DNA of 57,524 bases from Candidatus Fermentibacterota bacterium (GTDB lineage Bacteria; Fermentibacterota; Fermentibacteria; Fermentibacterales; JCC-6): contig JAUWSQ010000010.1 in the NCBI GenBank assembly GCA_030609965.1, positions 1-57,524 on the forward strand, written 5' to 3'. Below the pieces are notes generated by a model. It was not told where the DNA came from. It saw only the letters and a list, made by a program, of their open reading frames with translations, and ran no database searches. Every line of letters begins with the position of its first letter. Position 1 is the first letter of the stretch. Of the stretch, positions 16,830 to 25,985 are shown piece after piece. The translations under genes and the position numbers were made by a program.

Positions 16830-19168
16830 CGGCACAGCCCCGAGCATGTTATCATAAGGAGAGTCATATCGTCCAATGCGGCGACTTCCCCCCTGAACGA
16901 CTCCAGCCTGCCAAGCAGATTCTCAAGTGTGGTCCGTGATTGAAAGCCCTCCTGTGCGGTAAGAAAATCCACAAGCCTTCCTTTGCCGAATTCCTCTCCG
17001 GTCTCCTTATCCATACTCTCGGTGATGCCGTCGGTATATAGCAGCAGCCTGTCATCAGGATTCATCTTCATGGTGGTCGTCCTGTATACGGCATCACCTT
17101 TAACGCCAAGTACAAGACCTCCTTCGGATAAGCTGCTTACAACACCATCACTTCGGGAAAGAACAGGTGGATCATGGCCTGCACAGCAGTAGCTGAAAGT
17201 CCTATCGGTTGGATCCAGAACGCCATAGAAGAAAGTTATGAATTTATCATCCGGCATTCTCCTGCTCATTATGGTGTTAAGCCTCTGAACCGTATCTCCG
17301 GCCTTATTGCTCATTCCCGGAGCTATAGCATGAAGGGCGGATTGAAGTGCAGCCATCAACAGAGCAGCCGCGGTGCCTTTTCCGGCAACATCAGCTATTG
17401 CTATACCGTATAATCCACCGGGAATTGGAAAAACATCGTAATAATCTCCACCCACCTGCATGCTGGGCACTGAAATACCCGCAATATCAATATTTTCGAT
17501 CTCGGGAAGTTCTCCGGGCAGCAGGCTCTCCTGAATCGATCTGGCTATTGCCAGCTCTTCACGGTACCTCTCTCTTTCCAGCTCAGTCTCCATCAGCCTC
17601 GCATTATCTATAGCCGCAGCCACCTGTCTTGCAAAGGTTTCCACAAGACCCTTTGATTCGTTCATGAATCCGAACTGACGGTTTGTGGAAGCGAAGAGTA
17701 TGCCGAATGTTTTTTTCCTGATCTTGAGCAATGAAGCGATCAGAGAACCCGGCAAGGGAGAATCCTTTCCCGCGAGTGCAGCCAGAGGGCAGCTCGGGTA
17801 CCGGTTGTAAAGGAGGGTTCCACCGGATTTTTCCAGCCGTTTGAGAACCTCACTGTGCCACCTGGGAGGAAATACGGTTTCAGAAAACCTTACACTGGTT
17901 TCCCAGGAGCTGAAACCCTTCATATCGATTTTTGCGGCCCAGCATCTATCGGCTCCAGAAATCTTTCTTCCTAAAGTTACAGATGAGTGCACGATCTTAT
18001 CTTCATCAAAGGTTGAGTAGATGGATTGCCCGAGTCCATCCATTATTCTCAGCTGGTTTAGTTTTCTGTCCACAAGTCTTGCTGTTGGCAGAAGGAAGAG
18101 GATCTTCAGGAAGGTCACTGAGCTGAATATCAGCAGGATGGTAAATGCACAGCCTATAAGGGTTCCCAGTGCAATGGATGATATTGTCAGACCGCCCCTG
18201 AAGTAGAATCTGAGAATGGACTGGGATAGTACAAGGATACCCAGGGATCCGGCAAGAGCAATGTACTTCTTCCATCTGGTCAGGTAGTGCGCCCAGTCGG
18301 TTCTGAACGAGTTAATAAACGCAAATATGAACAGCAGAACGTAAAATGGACTTATCGACAGAATAATATCAGCATTGCTGATCCCTGCCATGGCCGTTCG
18401 AAAAAGGTCTTCCATACCCAGAGAAACGTACAGGATCCTCAGGACAAAGGTAATCACCATCAGCTGGAACCATAGCAGTGTTCCTTTTCTTCGCTCGACC
18501 AGAACAAGGTATTTCAATGACGCTATTATCGCGAGTGAAAAGGTAATGGCAGCGATAAGTGCAAGAATTTTAAGCGGATGCTCCAACTCCCGCAATGTTC
18601 TCTCGGACAGGACGATAGAATCTTCCTGTGCAACGTTCGAACCTGCGTAAACAGTTCTGATGAATATCTCTGCAGTCGCTGAAGTTACCTCTCCCAATGC
18701 GCCGAGGGTCATTCCCATGGTTCCGGAACCGTCGAAAAGACCAAAATTCCTGATCGCATCGCCGCCAGAGTTGGCAAGGCTGTCTATTTCATTCTGAATG
18801 GAAGCCCATCCTGAAAATTCAGAACTGTCATCCGCAAGCGGGAGTAAATTCTTCGAGAGGAAGCTTTCGGTACAAACAGTTTCGTCCTCAATTGACCGTT
18901 CTTCGCTAACTGAAGGCTGCAGAAAAACCGCAAGCCCGAAAACTGTCAGCGAGAAAATAACCAGCGATAACAGCACGCTTGTAAGATGAAGCCTGGCAAT
19001 CAGCCGCGTAAGGATCAGATAGAGGAACATTGCTCCAAGGCAGGCGGATACTTCTGGAAAATTCAGATTCCCCGGAGAAGTGCGCAGGAAAAACAGTGGG
19101 ATAAACAGGAGTACCGTAAGAATAATGAAACATATCCTGCCAGGAATCCGCTTGATAGATCCGATCAA
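16826..19168 (-). CDS. membrane sensor with GAF and SpoIIE/RsbU-type PP2C phosphatase domain
   Basis: A 780-residue protein. Four or five N-terminal hydrophobic segments surround an exposed loop (about 85-190), followed by more helices to about 375. A GAF-like region (about 385-535) with GKKISGADRCWAAKI leads through a helix to a PPM-type phosphatase domain (about 560-775). Metal-binding motifs are visible: MQVGGDYYDVFPIP, IAIADVAGKGTAAALL and DDRLLLYTDGITES. These enzymes dephosphorylate anti-sigma-factor antagonists in partner switching; no such partner gene is in the window. It overlaps hisS by 4 bases and the GAF gene by 4, so the operon is translationally coupled. Confidence 0.9.
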   Translation of the reverse strand: MIGSIKRIPGRICFIILTVLLFIPLFFLRTSPGNLNFPEVSACLGAMFLYLILTRLIARLHLTSVLLSLVIFSLTVFGLAVFLQPSVSEERSIEDETVCTESFLSKNLLPLADDSSEFSGWASIQNEIDSLANSGGDAIRNFGLFDGSGTMGMTLGALGEVTSATAEIFIRTVYAGSNVAQEDSIVLSERTLRELEHPLKILALIAAITFSLAIIASLKYLVLVERRKGTLLWFQLMVITFVLRILYVSLGMEDLFRTAMAGISNADIILSISPFYVLLFIFAFINSFRTDWAHYLTRWKKYIALAGSLGILVLSQSILRFYFRGGLTISSIALGTLIGCAFTILLIFSSVTFLKILFLLPTARLVDRKLNQLRIMDGLGQSIYSTFDEDKIVHSSVTLGRKISGADRCWAAKIDMKGFSSWETSVRFSETVFPPRWHSEVLKRLEKSGGTLLYNRYPSCPLAALAGKDSPLPGSLIASLLKIRKKTFGILFASTNRQFGFMNESKGLVETFARQVAAAIDNARLMETELERERYREELAIARSIQESLLPGELPEIENIDIAGISVPSMQVGGDYYDVFPIPGGLYGIAIADVAGKGTAAALLMAALQSALHAIAPGMSNKAGDTVQRLNTIMSRRMPDDKFITFFYGVLDPTDRTFSYCCAGHDPPVLSRSDGVVSSLSEGGLVLGVKGDAVYRTTTMKMNPDDRLLLYTDGITESMDKETGEEFGKGRLVDFLTAQEGFQSRTTLENLLGRLESFRGEVAALDDMTLLMITCSGLCR

Positions 19169-20484
19169 TTCGCCCCCCCGCCAACACAGCTGTCTCTCAG
19201 AATTCCCGGAACCCCTGAGACTTTACATTCAGTTTCAATACCCGATGTCATATTCCTGAGTATAATTCGCCCGGAAGCAACTTCCTCAGGACCGATAACC
19301 GCAATGTATCCGATTAATTTCCTGCCGGCAATCTTGAACTGCTTTGACAGATTCTTACCGGTGATATCTATTTCAACTGAAACACCAAAGTTCCGCAGCT
19401 TTTCCGCAAGGTTCACAGCGAAGACTCTCTCTTCATCGGAATAAACAGCGAGGAAAATATCAGCGGGTTGTTTACCGTAAATACCGTCAGGTATAAGACC
19501 ATAGGTTTTCAGGAACAGCTCGAGGGTCAGCAGTCCGAGCCCGAAACCGACTCCGGTTACCTTCTGGCCGCCGAACATTCCAACCAGGTTATCGTACCTG
19601 CCTCCCCCGCAGATCGCCCTCCGGTTGTTACTTCCGGTGTCCATAACCTCGAAAACTATTCCAGTGTAGTAATCGAGTCCCCGGACAACACTTGCATCGA
19701 ACAGCGCTTCCGAGATACCGGCATCCTTCAGCATTCCGCTGAATTTTACTATCTCGTCGAAAGCTTCGGTGCCTCCAACTGCTTCCCGAAGCCATGGCGC
19801 ATTCGGATCGCTGCAAGACGCGAACTTGATAACAGTTCCCGCGTTCCGTTCGTCCTTTATTGTTTCGAGGATCAGTCCCTTCCATTCATCAGGCTTAATC
19901 TTGTCCTTTTTATCAATCACTGCATAAGCCTGAGCCATCTCCTCTTCAGTCATACCGCAGCTCCTCAGAATCTCTAAGGCAAGTCTCCTGCTGGAGTAAC
20001 GGATAGCATACTGATCCGGGCTGGCGCCCAGACTGTTCATGATTCTTCTCAGTACAAGAAATACTTCAAGCTCAGCTTGCAGACCGGAAGTCCCCAGTAT
20101 ATCCAGGTTGAACTGCATGAATTCCCGGACCCTTCCGCGCTGGGGTCTTTCGTACCTGTAGCAGACTGGAAATGACATCCACTTAACCGGGTAAATAAGC
20201 TCCCCTGAAGCGGCTACCATCCTTGCCAGCGAAGGTGTGAGCTCCGGCCTCATAATAAGCTTCCTGCCGCCCTTGTCGGTGAAATTATAACTCTGCTTGA
20301 CAGCCAGTTCGCTACCGGATTTGGCAAGAAAAAGCTCAAGAGGCTCAAGAACGGGTGTCTCGTATTCCTCGAAGCCATACACCGCACCCGCTTCCCGCAG
20401 TCGTTTGACAATGTAATCCTCAACCCTCTTCTCACCGGGCGTAAGTTCCCTCATGCCACTGAGAGGTTTTCTGCTGAGCGTCAT
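19165..20484 (-). CDS. hisS: histidyl-tRNA synthetase
   Basis: A class II aminoacyl-tRNA synthetase of 439 residues charging tRNA-His. Motif 2 is CYRYERPQRGRVREFMQFN at about 108-126, the histidine-specific RGLDYYTGIVFEV follows near 270, and the anticodon-binding domain fills about 340-430. The N-terminal RGMRELTPGE-like start (GMRELTPGEK at 10-19) and IMRPELTPSLARM are typical. GAGGAG lies 5 bases before the ATG. It heads an operon with the phosphatase, GAF protein and O-antigen ligase-like genes and is divergent from the DOMON lipoprotein gene. Confidence 0.95.
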   Translation of the reverse strand: MTLSRKPLSGMRELTPGEKRVEDYIVKRLREAGAVYGFEEYETPVLEPLELFLAKSGSELAVKQSYNFTDKGGRKLIMRPELTPSLARMVAASGELIYPVKWMSFPVCYRYERPQRGRVREFMQFNLDILGTSGLQAELEVFLVLRRIMNSLGASPDQYAIRYSSRRLALEILRSCGMTEEEMAQAYAVIDKKDKIKPDEWKGLILETIKDERNAGTVIKFASCSDPNAPWLREAVGGTEAFDEIVKFSGMLKDAGISEALFDASVVRGLDYYTGIVFEVMDTGSNNRRAICGGGRYDNLVGMFGGQKVTGVGFGLGLLTLELFLKTYGLIPDGIYGKQPADIFLAVYSDEERVFAVNLAEKLRNFGVSVEIDITGKNLSKQFKIAGRKLIGYIAVIGPEEVASGRIILRNMTSGIETECKVSGVPGILRDSCVGGGAN

Positions 20485-20633
20485 AAAACTCCTCTGATGA
20501 AATTTCGCTTATAACACGACTATTCTGTGGAAATAATAGGGAAAATTCAAGTGGCAGCAGTTTACCATGGAACGGGAAGCTGACATATTTGTATATATAC
20601 ATGCAAGCTAATTCTGGCAGGAGGATAACTATT

Positions 20634-21167
20634 ATGAAGAAATACAGTATTGTTTCCGTAGCCCTTCTTGCTCTACTGGTGTTATCCCTGGGATGCGAGG
20701 ATAACCCATTCGATCCCAATGGCTGGAGAACTCTGTCACATGAAGGTTTCGTCCTGAAGTGGAGAGTTCAGGACAGCAACCTCGAAGTTGAGCTTGAGGG
20801 TCCCTCAACCGGATGGATTGCAGTAGGGTTCGCAGGATCCTATATGATGCATGATTCCAACATTATTATCGGTTATGTCAACGGCTCGTCAGTCAGTATC
20901 AGAGATGATTTCGGAGTTGACAGCAATACCCATGTTTCCGATACTGACCTGCAGGGAGGAGAACAGAACGTATCGGACAAATCCGGCAGTGAGGATTCCG
21001 AAAAAACAACTATCTTTTTCTCAATCCCTATGAATTCAGGAGACCTTTACGACAATACCCTTTCAGAGGGACAGACCTATAACATCGTCCTCGCATGCGC
21101 CGCAGACGGAGCTGATAATTTTACATCGGGTTACACTACAATTTCGAATACATCCATAGAAATCTAG
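20634..21167 (+). CDS. DOMON-domain lipoprotein
   Basis: A 177-residue lipoprotein. The signal MKKYSIVSVALLALLVLSLGC ends in the lipobox LSLGC (Cys21). The rest is a DOMON-like beta-sandwich, with LKWRVQDSNLEVELEGPS then GWIAVGFAGSYMMHDSNIIIGYV then the closing strands IFFSIPMNSGD and QTYNIVLACA. DOMON domains bind haem or sugars; the methionines in the SYMMHDSN stretch lie where haem ligands occur in cytochrome-type members, but this is inference. ATG 20634 is chosen because AGGAGG lies 9 bases upstream and a signal peptide starts there. A 12-bp palindrome TGTATATATACA at 20590-20601 lies upstream. Confidence 0.8.
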   Translation: MKKYSIVSVALLALLVLSLGCEDNPFDPNGWRTLSHEGFVLKWRVQDSNLEVELEGPSTGWIAVGFAGSYMMHDSNIIIGYVNGSSVSIRDDFGVDSNTHVSDTDLQGGEQNVSDKSGSEDSEKTTIFFSIPMNSGDLYDNTLSEGQTYNIVLACAADGADNFTSGYTTISNTSIEI

Positions 21168-21240
21168 GAATGTGTCTGGCAATGTGCATTGAGCGGAATA
21201 TCCTCGTCGGACGCTCTCCTATAAAGCAGATGGAGCTTAA

Positions 21241-21759
21241 ATGAATTCATTCTTTAAAGAGATCAAGCCTGACGATATTTCAGAGAGCGTTTTTAAACTT
21301 ATTGCGGAGGATTGGTTCCTTCTGACTGCAGGTACCGGGGCAGACGGGTACAACACCATGACCGCAAGCTGGGGCGGTCTGGGGCAGCTCTGGCATAAGA
21401 GAGTTGCCTTTGTATTTGTAAGACCCCAGAGACATACATTGAAATTCATGGAGAATAACGGGTTATTCACAATGAGTTTCTTTCGAGAAGATTACAGGGA
21501 TGCCCTTGCGTACTGCGGTTCCCACTCGGGCAGGGATTCGGACAAAGCCGGGGAAACAGGCCTGACCCCCTTCGAGCCCGGGGCCGGGACGGCAGCCTTT
21601 GAAGAAGCAAAGTTGATCCTTGTCTGCAGAAAACTCTACTACCAGGATATTCAGCCGGAAAGGTTTCTCGACGAAGATATCGATGGCCTCTATCCTGAAA
21701 AGGGTTACCACAGGATGTACGTCGGTGAGATTGAGAAGGTTTTCAGAGCTGACGTATAA
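21241..21759 (+). CDS. flavin-reductase-like FMN-binding split-barrel protein
   Basis: A 172-residue soluble protein with the flavin reductase-like fold: DWFLLTAGTGADGYNTMTASWGG, then a KRVAFVFVRPQRHT strand-turn, then NGLFTMSFFRE. This order (TA/TMTASWG loop plus RPxRHT) is common in small flavoproteins that bind FMN and either reduce free flavin or act on unknown substrates. A conserved-looking GSHSGRDSDKAGETGL stretch follows. GGAG lies about 7 bases before the ATG. The gene stops directly against the convergent esterase gene with no gap, leaving no room for a separate terminator. Confidence 0.82.
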   Translation: MNSFFKEIKPDDISESVFKLIAEDWFLLTAGTGADGYNTMTASWGGLGQLWHKRVAFVFVRPQRHTLKFMENNGLFTMSFFREDYRDALAYCGSHSGRDSDKAGETGLTPFEPGAGTAAFEEAKLILVCRKLYYQDIQPERFLDEDIDGLYPEKGYHRMYVGEIEKVFRADV

Positions 21760-23292
21760 TTACATTAACGGCGGAAGAAGTTCCTCCAGGTCAAGCTCCA
21801 GTTCGGCCGTATAGCACCTTTCAAGATCCAGGTTTTCCATAAGGTTATCCATGGCGAATTTCCCATCCTCCTCGACCGATCTCCGGAAGATTTCGTAACC
21901 ATTACAGTTTACAATGATATCACTGCCGAAATCCACCATCTCAGGATGGAGAAGCAGCCGGATCCTGCAGAATCGGTTAACGGTAATGTCGAACCTGTTC
22001 TGTGAGTACACAGCTTCAACCCTGACAGAAGGTCCGGTCCTCGGGAGGAGCCAGTAGTATTCCGGAGGGTTGAACATATCCTGCATTTCAAGTGTTTCTC
22101 CATTCCGAAGAATCGCTATGGAAAAGCTGTCTCCGGGCAGCATTCCCTCCTGTAGAATACCAATCTCATCAAGGGTGGTAATATCCTCCCCTGCGAAACC
22201 GACAATAACATCACCCTCTGCAAGCCCCAGCCTGGCTGCCGGAACATCCCCGTCTACGGTTCCTGATACGAAAACACCGTCGCCTTCGTATTCCCAATCG
22301 GGATAGAAACCGAACCTGAGCCTGTCAGATACAAGCAGTGTATTGTAATCCATATCATTACCTATGAGAGGCCATGGAATAATTGAATCCACCATCAGCC
22401 AGTCGCATCCGGATGGTTCTCCGGCTTCCCAGATAATACTGCCGGGAAATCTCTCCCTCTCTGTTTCCGCAAGGAACTCAAATATTCTGTCTTCCAGCTG
22501 AGGCAGGTAAGAGGGATCATGTTCGAAACCCTGAAACGTGTGGTATTCAATTACCGCTCCGGCCGATTCCGCCAGAGTGATAGTGGGAGCCATCTTCCCT
22601 GTGGGGTACAGTCCATCCTCATCACTGTGTGATACTATGCCTGGCCTGTTTGAAAGACCGGGCAGATATGTTGCCCGGGAGCCGTCTATCGCAGCTACAC
22701 CAATATGCCCGGAGAATGCGAGATAGCCTGCAAAGCAGCTCGGGCTGCACATCATAAGAGAGAAACTTCCGGAAGCACCGTCAGAAAAACCCCCGACGAA
22801 AACCCTGGAATCGTCAACGTTGAAATTCTTCTTCATCCATCGAACTATCCGGAGGATACCCTCCTCCCCTACAGGATCCCACCAGGTGGCATCCATCTGA
22901 CCGCAGGGAAAGGCAATAAGGTAACCTTCACAAAGAAGCCGGGGAATGAGGTATCGTTCCATCAGGGTTTCCGGTTCCATAGTACGAAGGTCGGCAGAAC
23001 TGACCCCTCCGTGAAGCCATACGAACAGCGGATTCTCTACCCCCGGATCGCAACCGGGTGGAATTACATAATAGAAGTTTCGCTGGACGCTGTCAGGATA
23101 GAGAATGCTATCGACCAGAAGAGTTTCGCTGATAAAATTACTTTCAGAATAGATGTGCTCGAATAGATCTCCGGCACTCGATAATCCGGAAGTCAGCTCC
23201 CTGAATTCGATGATATCAGGGGTGACACCGGATTCTGCTGAAATGGTATTGATCACTACAAGCAGCAGAACAGTGATAATAGATGATTTCAT
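21760..23292 (-). CDS. secreted alpha/beta-hydrolase esterase with a PDZ domain
   Basis: A 510-residue exported protein with signal peptide (about 1-19). The catalytic part (about 60-280) resembles LpqC/polyhydroxybutyrate-depolymerase-type esterases: FVWLHGG oxyanion region, nucleophile motif GGFSDGAS with Ser170, Asp226 in SHSDEDGLYP and His258 in GFEHDP. A PDZ domain follows (about 338-405, with PAARLGLAEGDVIVGFAGE), then a beta-rich C-terminal region to 510. PDZ domains bind peptide ends or regulate partner proteins, an unusual addition for an esterase. Substrate unknown. It is a single-gene unit convergent with the flavin-reductase-like gene. Confidence 0.83.
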   Translation of the reverse strand: MKSSIITVLLLVVINTISAESGVTPDIIEFRELTSGLSSAGDLFEHIYSESNFISETLLVDSILYPDSVQRNFYYVIPPGCDPGVENPLFVWLHGGVSSADLRTMEPETLMERYLIPRLLCEGYLIAFPCGQMDATWWDPVGEEGILRIVRWMKKNFNVDDSRVFVGGFSDGASGSFSLMMCSPSCFAGYLAFSGHIGVAAIDGSRATYLPGLSNRPGIVSHSDEDGLYPTGKMAPTITLAESAGAVIEYHTFQGFEHDPSYLPQLEDRIFEFLAETERERFPGSIIWEAGEPSGCDWLMVDSIIPWPLIGNDMDYNTLLVSDRLRFGFYPDWEYEGDGVFVSGTVDGDVPAARLGLAEGDVIVGFAGEDITTLDEIGILQEGMLPGDSFSIAILRNGETLEMQDMFNPPEYYWLLPRTGPSVRVEAVYSQNRFDITVNRFCRIRLLLHPEMVDFGSDIIVNCNGYEIFRRSVEEDGKFAMDNLMENLDLERCYTAELELDLEELLPPLM

Positions 23293-23617
23293 ATTTCCTC
23301 CACAGGTACACCTTCGGGGATATCAGTATACCGTACATCAAAGGTACAGTGGACATAGTATCAAAGCACGTTTAATTATTGTATCAATTCGTAATTCTGA
23401 AGAATATAACAAGAATTCCAGGGAAGATTATCCTGCTTGTATCTATAAAATCTGATCGACAGGAGGTGAAGAGGTTCTGATTCTGGCATCAATCTTGAAC
23501 ATTATGTATTTCAATTACTACCGTATATCATTCAGTACTGTAATGATCAAACATATTGTCATAATGCTTCTCCTCAATGTTCAATTCAGAATAACACAGA
23601 ATACGTTTGAATAAGAT
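23293..23617. other. 325-bp AT-rich intergenic region
   Basis: This spacer lies between the start of the esterase gene and the end of the B12/radical SAM gene. It must hold the esterase promoter. A frame of about 50 codons ending at about 23611 on the plus strand has no spaced ribosome site and no good start, and I do not count it as a gene. No clear hairpin terminator or RNA motif is visible. Confidence 0.5.
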
Positions 23618-25045
23618 TCAACTACCCCCCTTTCCAAATAGTGTTGCTAACTTTGTGAACCCAAAAGAGGCATAATGCCAGAGCTGACTAACTGATCGTA
23701 TTCTTCCCAGCGTTCGAAAGAGGAAAGCAGGTGACAGGTAAGTACTAAGAATTGCCCTCTTTCTCTCTTTTGCCACTTCCTCGCAGCTGAGTGAGTACGT
23801 ATTCATTATCGGTGTGAAGTAATTTCCTTTCGTAAGGTCACACTCGCTGAAGAGGCCATCCCTGAGAGCCATGTCGTACATCGGTGTACCTGGGAAAGGA
23901 TAAGCGGTGTGGAATTCGTATAAATCTGCACGGACTGTTTTTGCGAAACGCACCGTCCTTCTGATGGACTCCCTCGTATCCCAGGGAAGACCAACGACGA
24001 AGTAAAGAAGGGACATGATTCCGTTCCGCCTGCAGGCTTTCACCGCCGAGTTAACCCCCTCCAGAGTAATATCCTTGCCTATCTTCGCCAGTATATCCGG
24101 ATCACCGGACTCAACCCCAAAGGATACTACATGGCATCCTGCGGATGCCATTGCTGCCGACATCTCACTGTCGAAGGTATCTATCCTGGAATTGGCGCCC
24201 CATCTTATATCCAGATCCTCCTCCTGTATCTTTGAGCAAATATCCAGCACCCACTGTTTGTCCATTGTGAATGTGTCCGATCTGAACAGGAAGGATCGAA
24301 TGCCGTAATCCTCTACGCAGCTCTCTAACTCTTTAATAATGCTTCCGACGGAACGCTTACGCAGTTTCCTTCCGCTCACGAGGAAAACGGGGCAGAAGAA
24401 GCATCTGCCCGGACAACCTCTTGAAGTGAGCACAGGTGTAAGTGGAGCGCCAGTCTCCGGGTCTGGATAGAGCTCGTTCCGGAGCAGGTCTCTGGCCGGG
24501 AACGGCAGTGAATCGAGATTCTCAGGAGGCGGTCTGTCCGTATTGCGGATGACCCTGCCATCTCCTTCCAGCCAGGATACTCCCAGAACCCCGGTTGGAT
24601 CCTTCCCTGAAACCAGTTCCGCGATAGCCATCTCCGATTCACCACGGACCGCTATGTCAAGCCCCGGGTGTTTCAGGAGAGCCTCCTCGTCATTGTGGGC
24701 GAAGTGAGCACCCTTTCCGATACAAGTTACCGAGTCACCAAGAGTTCGGTGAGCCCTCTCAGCCGCCTCCATATCCCGCTCAAAAGTAGGGGTTGTGGTG
24801 CTGATAACGAGAACATCGGGTCTGAAGTCCTGCAGTTCAGCTTCAAGGGCGTTCCAATCCCCTCCTTCAACAGGAAAATCCCTTATCCTGCATTCAGCTC
24901 CGGCTGCCTCCCTGCAGGTCGCGGCGATATAGGCGAGATCCATTGGCGGCCTGACGCCCTGGGCTATCATGCTCCTGACCGGAGCCTGGCACCTGTCCTC
25001 CCGGATGTAGATGCCTGTCGGCGGATTGATTAATAGAATCCTCAT
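23618..25045 (-). CDS. cobalamin-binding radical SAM protein
   Basis: A 475-residue enzyme with an N-terminal B12-binding-like domain (about 1-145) and a radical SAM domain with the cluster motif RGCPGRCFFC (Cys211, Cys215, Cys218). SAM-binding GADSR/ESGDPDI-type segments follow (WGANSRIDTF and FGVESGDPDILAKIGKD). Members methylate or rearrange unreactive carbons, for example in hopanoid, bacteriochlorophyll or antibiotic pathways; substrate unknown here. Its start overlaps the upstream glycosyltransferase stop by 4 bases, so the two are made together, which points to lipid or glycan modification. Confidence 0.87.
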   Translation of the reverse strand: MRILLINPPTGIYIREDRCQAPVRSMIAQGVRPPMDLAYIAATCREAAGAECRIRDFPVEGGDWNALEAELQDFRPDVLVISTTTPTFERDMEAAERAHRTLGDSVTCIGKGAHFAHNDEEALLKHPGLDIAVRGESEMAIAELVSGKDPTGVLGVSWLEGDGRVIRNTDRPPPENLDSLPFPARDLLRNELYPDPETGAPLTPVLTSRGCPGRCFFCPVFLVSGRKLRKRSVGSIIKELESCVEDYGIRSFLFRSDTFTMDKQWVLDICSKIQEEDLDIRWGANSRIDTFDSEMSAAMASAGCHVVSFGVESGDPDILAKIGKDITLEGVNSAVKACRRNGIMSLLYFVVGLPWDTRESIRRTVRFAKTVRADLYEFHTAYPFPGTPMYDMALRDGLFSECDLTKGNYFTPIMNTYSLSCEEVAKERKRAILSTYLSPAFLFRTLGRIRSVSQLWHYASFGFTKLATLFGKGGS

Positions 25046-25773
25046 CCGGATCGGATGCTCCTCAAGCAGGCGAACATCTCAACAAAAGCCCTGGCGATGA
25101 CACCGAACCTGGCACCCGACTGCTCGCCGAACAGTCTGGGGTAGTGGGTCACTCCTGTCTCCAGAAGTGTGAATCCTGCCCTGGAACATCTGGCGATGAG
25201 CTCTGCCGAGATCAGGGCTCCTTCTGAAGTCAGCGGCGGTATGGCTCTCATAGCCTCCCTGGGTATAAGCTTGAAGGCGCAGTCGATATCTCGAACACCT
25301 CTGATACCAAGAATCAGACGCATGGCCGCATTGAATAGCGAGGCGTTCATCTTCCTGTGAAAAGAGTCCTCCCTGTTCACGCGATAGCCGAGAGCCAGCA
25401 GCTTATCTCTGCCCGAATTTGTGAGTTCAATAAGCCTGGAGATGTCAGACAGTTTGAACTGCCTGTCTCCATCACTGAAGAAGATCCACTCATGAGTTGA
25501 GGCTTCCAGCCCGAATCTGACAGCTGCTCCGTACCCCCTGTTGATCTCGTACGAAATTATCCTCACTGTCTCCGGGAAGCGTATTCTTACAGACTCAGCC
25601 CTCTCGGAAGTGCGATCGGTACTGCCATCGTCGACTGCGATAACCTCGAGGTCATCGGTTACTGCTGAACCGGCATTCAGCGCCTCCTCGAGAACGGGGA
25701 TAATATTATCCTCCTCGTTGTGGAACGGGAAGAACATGCTAAGGGATTCAAGCCTTCCAGCGAGTTCTGTCAT
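25042..25773 (-). CDS. family 2 glycosyltransferase (dolichol-phosphate-mannose synthase-like)
   Basis: A GT-A-fold glycosyltransferase of about 243 residues without membrane helices. Visible motifs are FFPFHNEEDNI at the N-terminus, VIAVDDGSTDRT, the metal-binding FFSDGDRQF, and RDIDCAFKLIPREAM further on, typical of polyprenyl-phosphate sugar transferases (DPM1/GtrB type). It probably loads a sugar on a polyprenyl carrier; a GT-C enzyme at 27535-29007 could use such a donor. ATG 25773 has CGGAG 8 bases upstream and is preferred to the GTG at 25782. It is coupled to the radical SAM gene downstream. Confidence 0.87.
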   Translation of the reverse strand: MTELAGRLESLSMFFPFHNEEDNIIPVLEEALNAGSAVTDDLEVIAVDDGSTDRTSERAESVRIRFPETVRIISYEINRGYGAAVRFGLEASTHEWIFFSDGDRQFKLSDISRLIELTNSGRDKLLALGYRVNREDSFHRKMNASLFNAAMRLILGIRGVRDIDCAFKLIPREAMRAIPPLTSEGALISAELIARCSRAGFTLLETGVTHYPRLFGEQSGARFGVIARAFVEMFACLRSIRSG

Positions 25774-25911
25774 CCGGATCACTCCGTTCTTATAACTTCT
25801 TCTTTTACTGCTCTGAAACGTTTTCGCATGCCTTGGAATATTCGACCTGGAGACCTACTTAGCAACACGCACACCGAGATTGGTTCCGATAGTACACTAT
25901 CCGCTCGAATG

Positions 25912-25939
25912 TTGACATATTGTTTTTTTCTAATATAAT
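25912..25939 (+). promoter_or_regulatory. consensus sigma-70-type promoter of the metal-efflux operon
   Basis: TTGACA (25912-25917) and TATAAT (25934-25939) are both perfect and are separated by 16 bp. The transcription start would fall at about 25946, inside the palindrome at 25943-25956. This is the clearest promoter in the window. Confidence 0.85.
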
Positions 25940-25942
25940 AAT

Positions 25943-25956
25943 TGAGCAATTGCTCA
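25943..25956. promoter_or_regulatory. putative ArsR/SmtB operator
   Basis: The 14-bp perfect palindrome TGAGCAATTGCTCA, flanked by AT-rich sequence, lies at the expected transcription start of the permease-repressor operon. It fits the palindromic TGA..(N)..TCA style of SmtB/CzrA-type operators. Binding by the repressor at 27221-27529 would block initiation, giving autoregulation by metal (inference). Confidence 0.7.
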
Positions 25957-25985
25957 TATATTCAATAGAATGAGAGGTCGTTCTA

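Noticed and set aside
20590..20601. TGTATATATACA palindrome as an operator for the DOMON gene
   Set aside because: It is a perfect palindrome, but made almost only of alternating TA, common by chance in AT-rich spacers, and no regulator gene is adjacent.
23455..23611. Small plus-strand gene of about 50 codons
   Set aside because: An AGGAGG is present at about 23461, but the frame that follows has no ATG, GTG or TTG at a suitable distance, and the sequence is AT-rich without family similarity.
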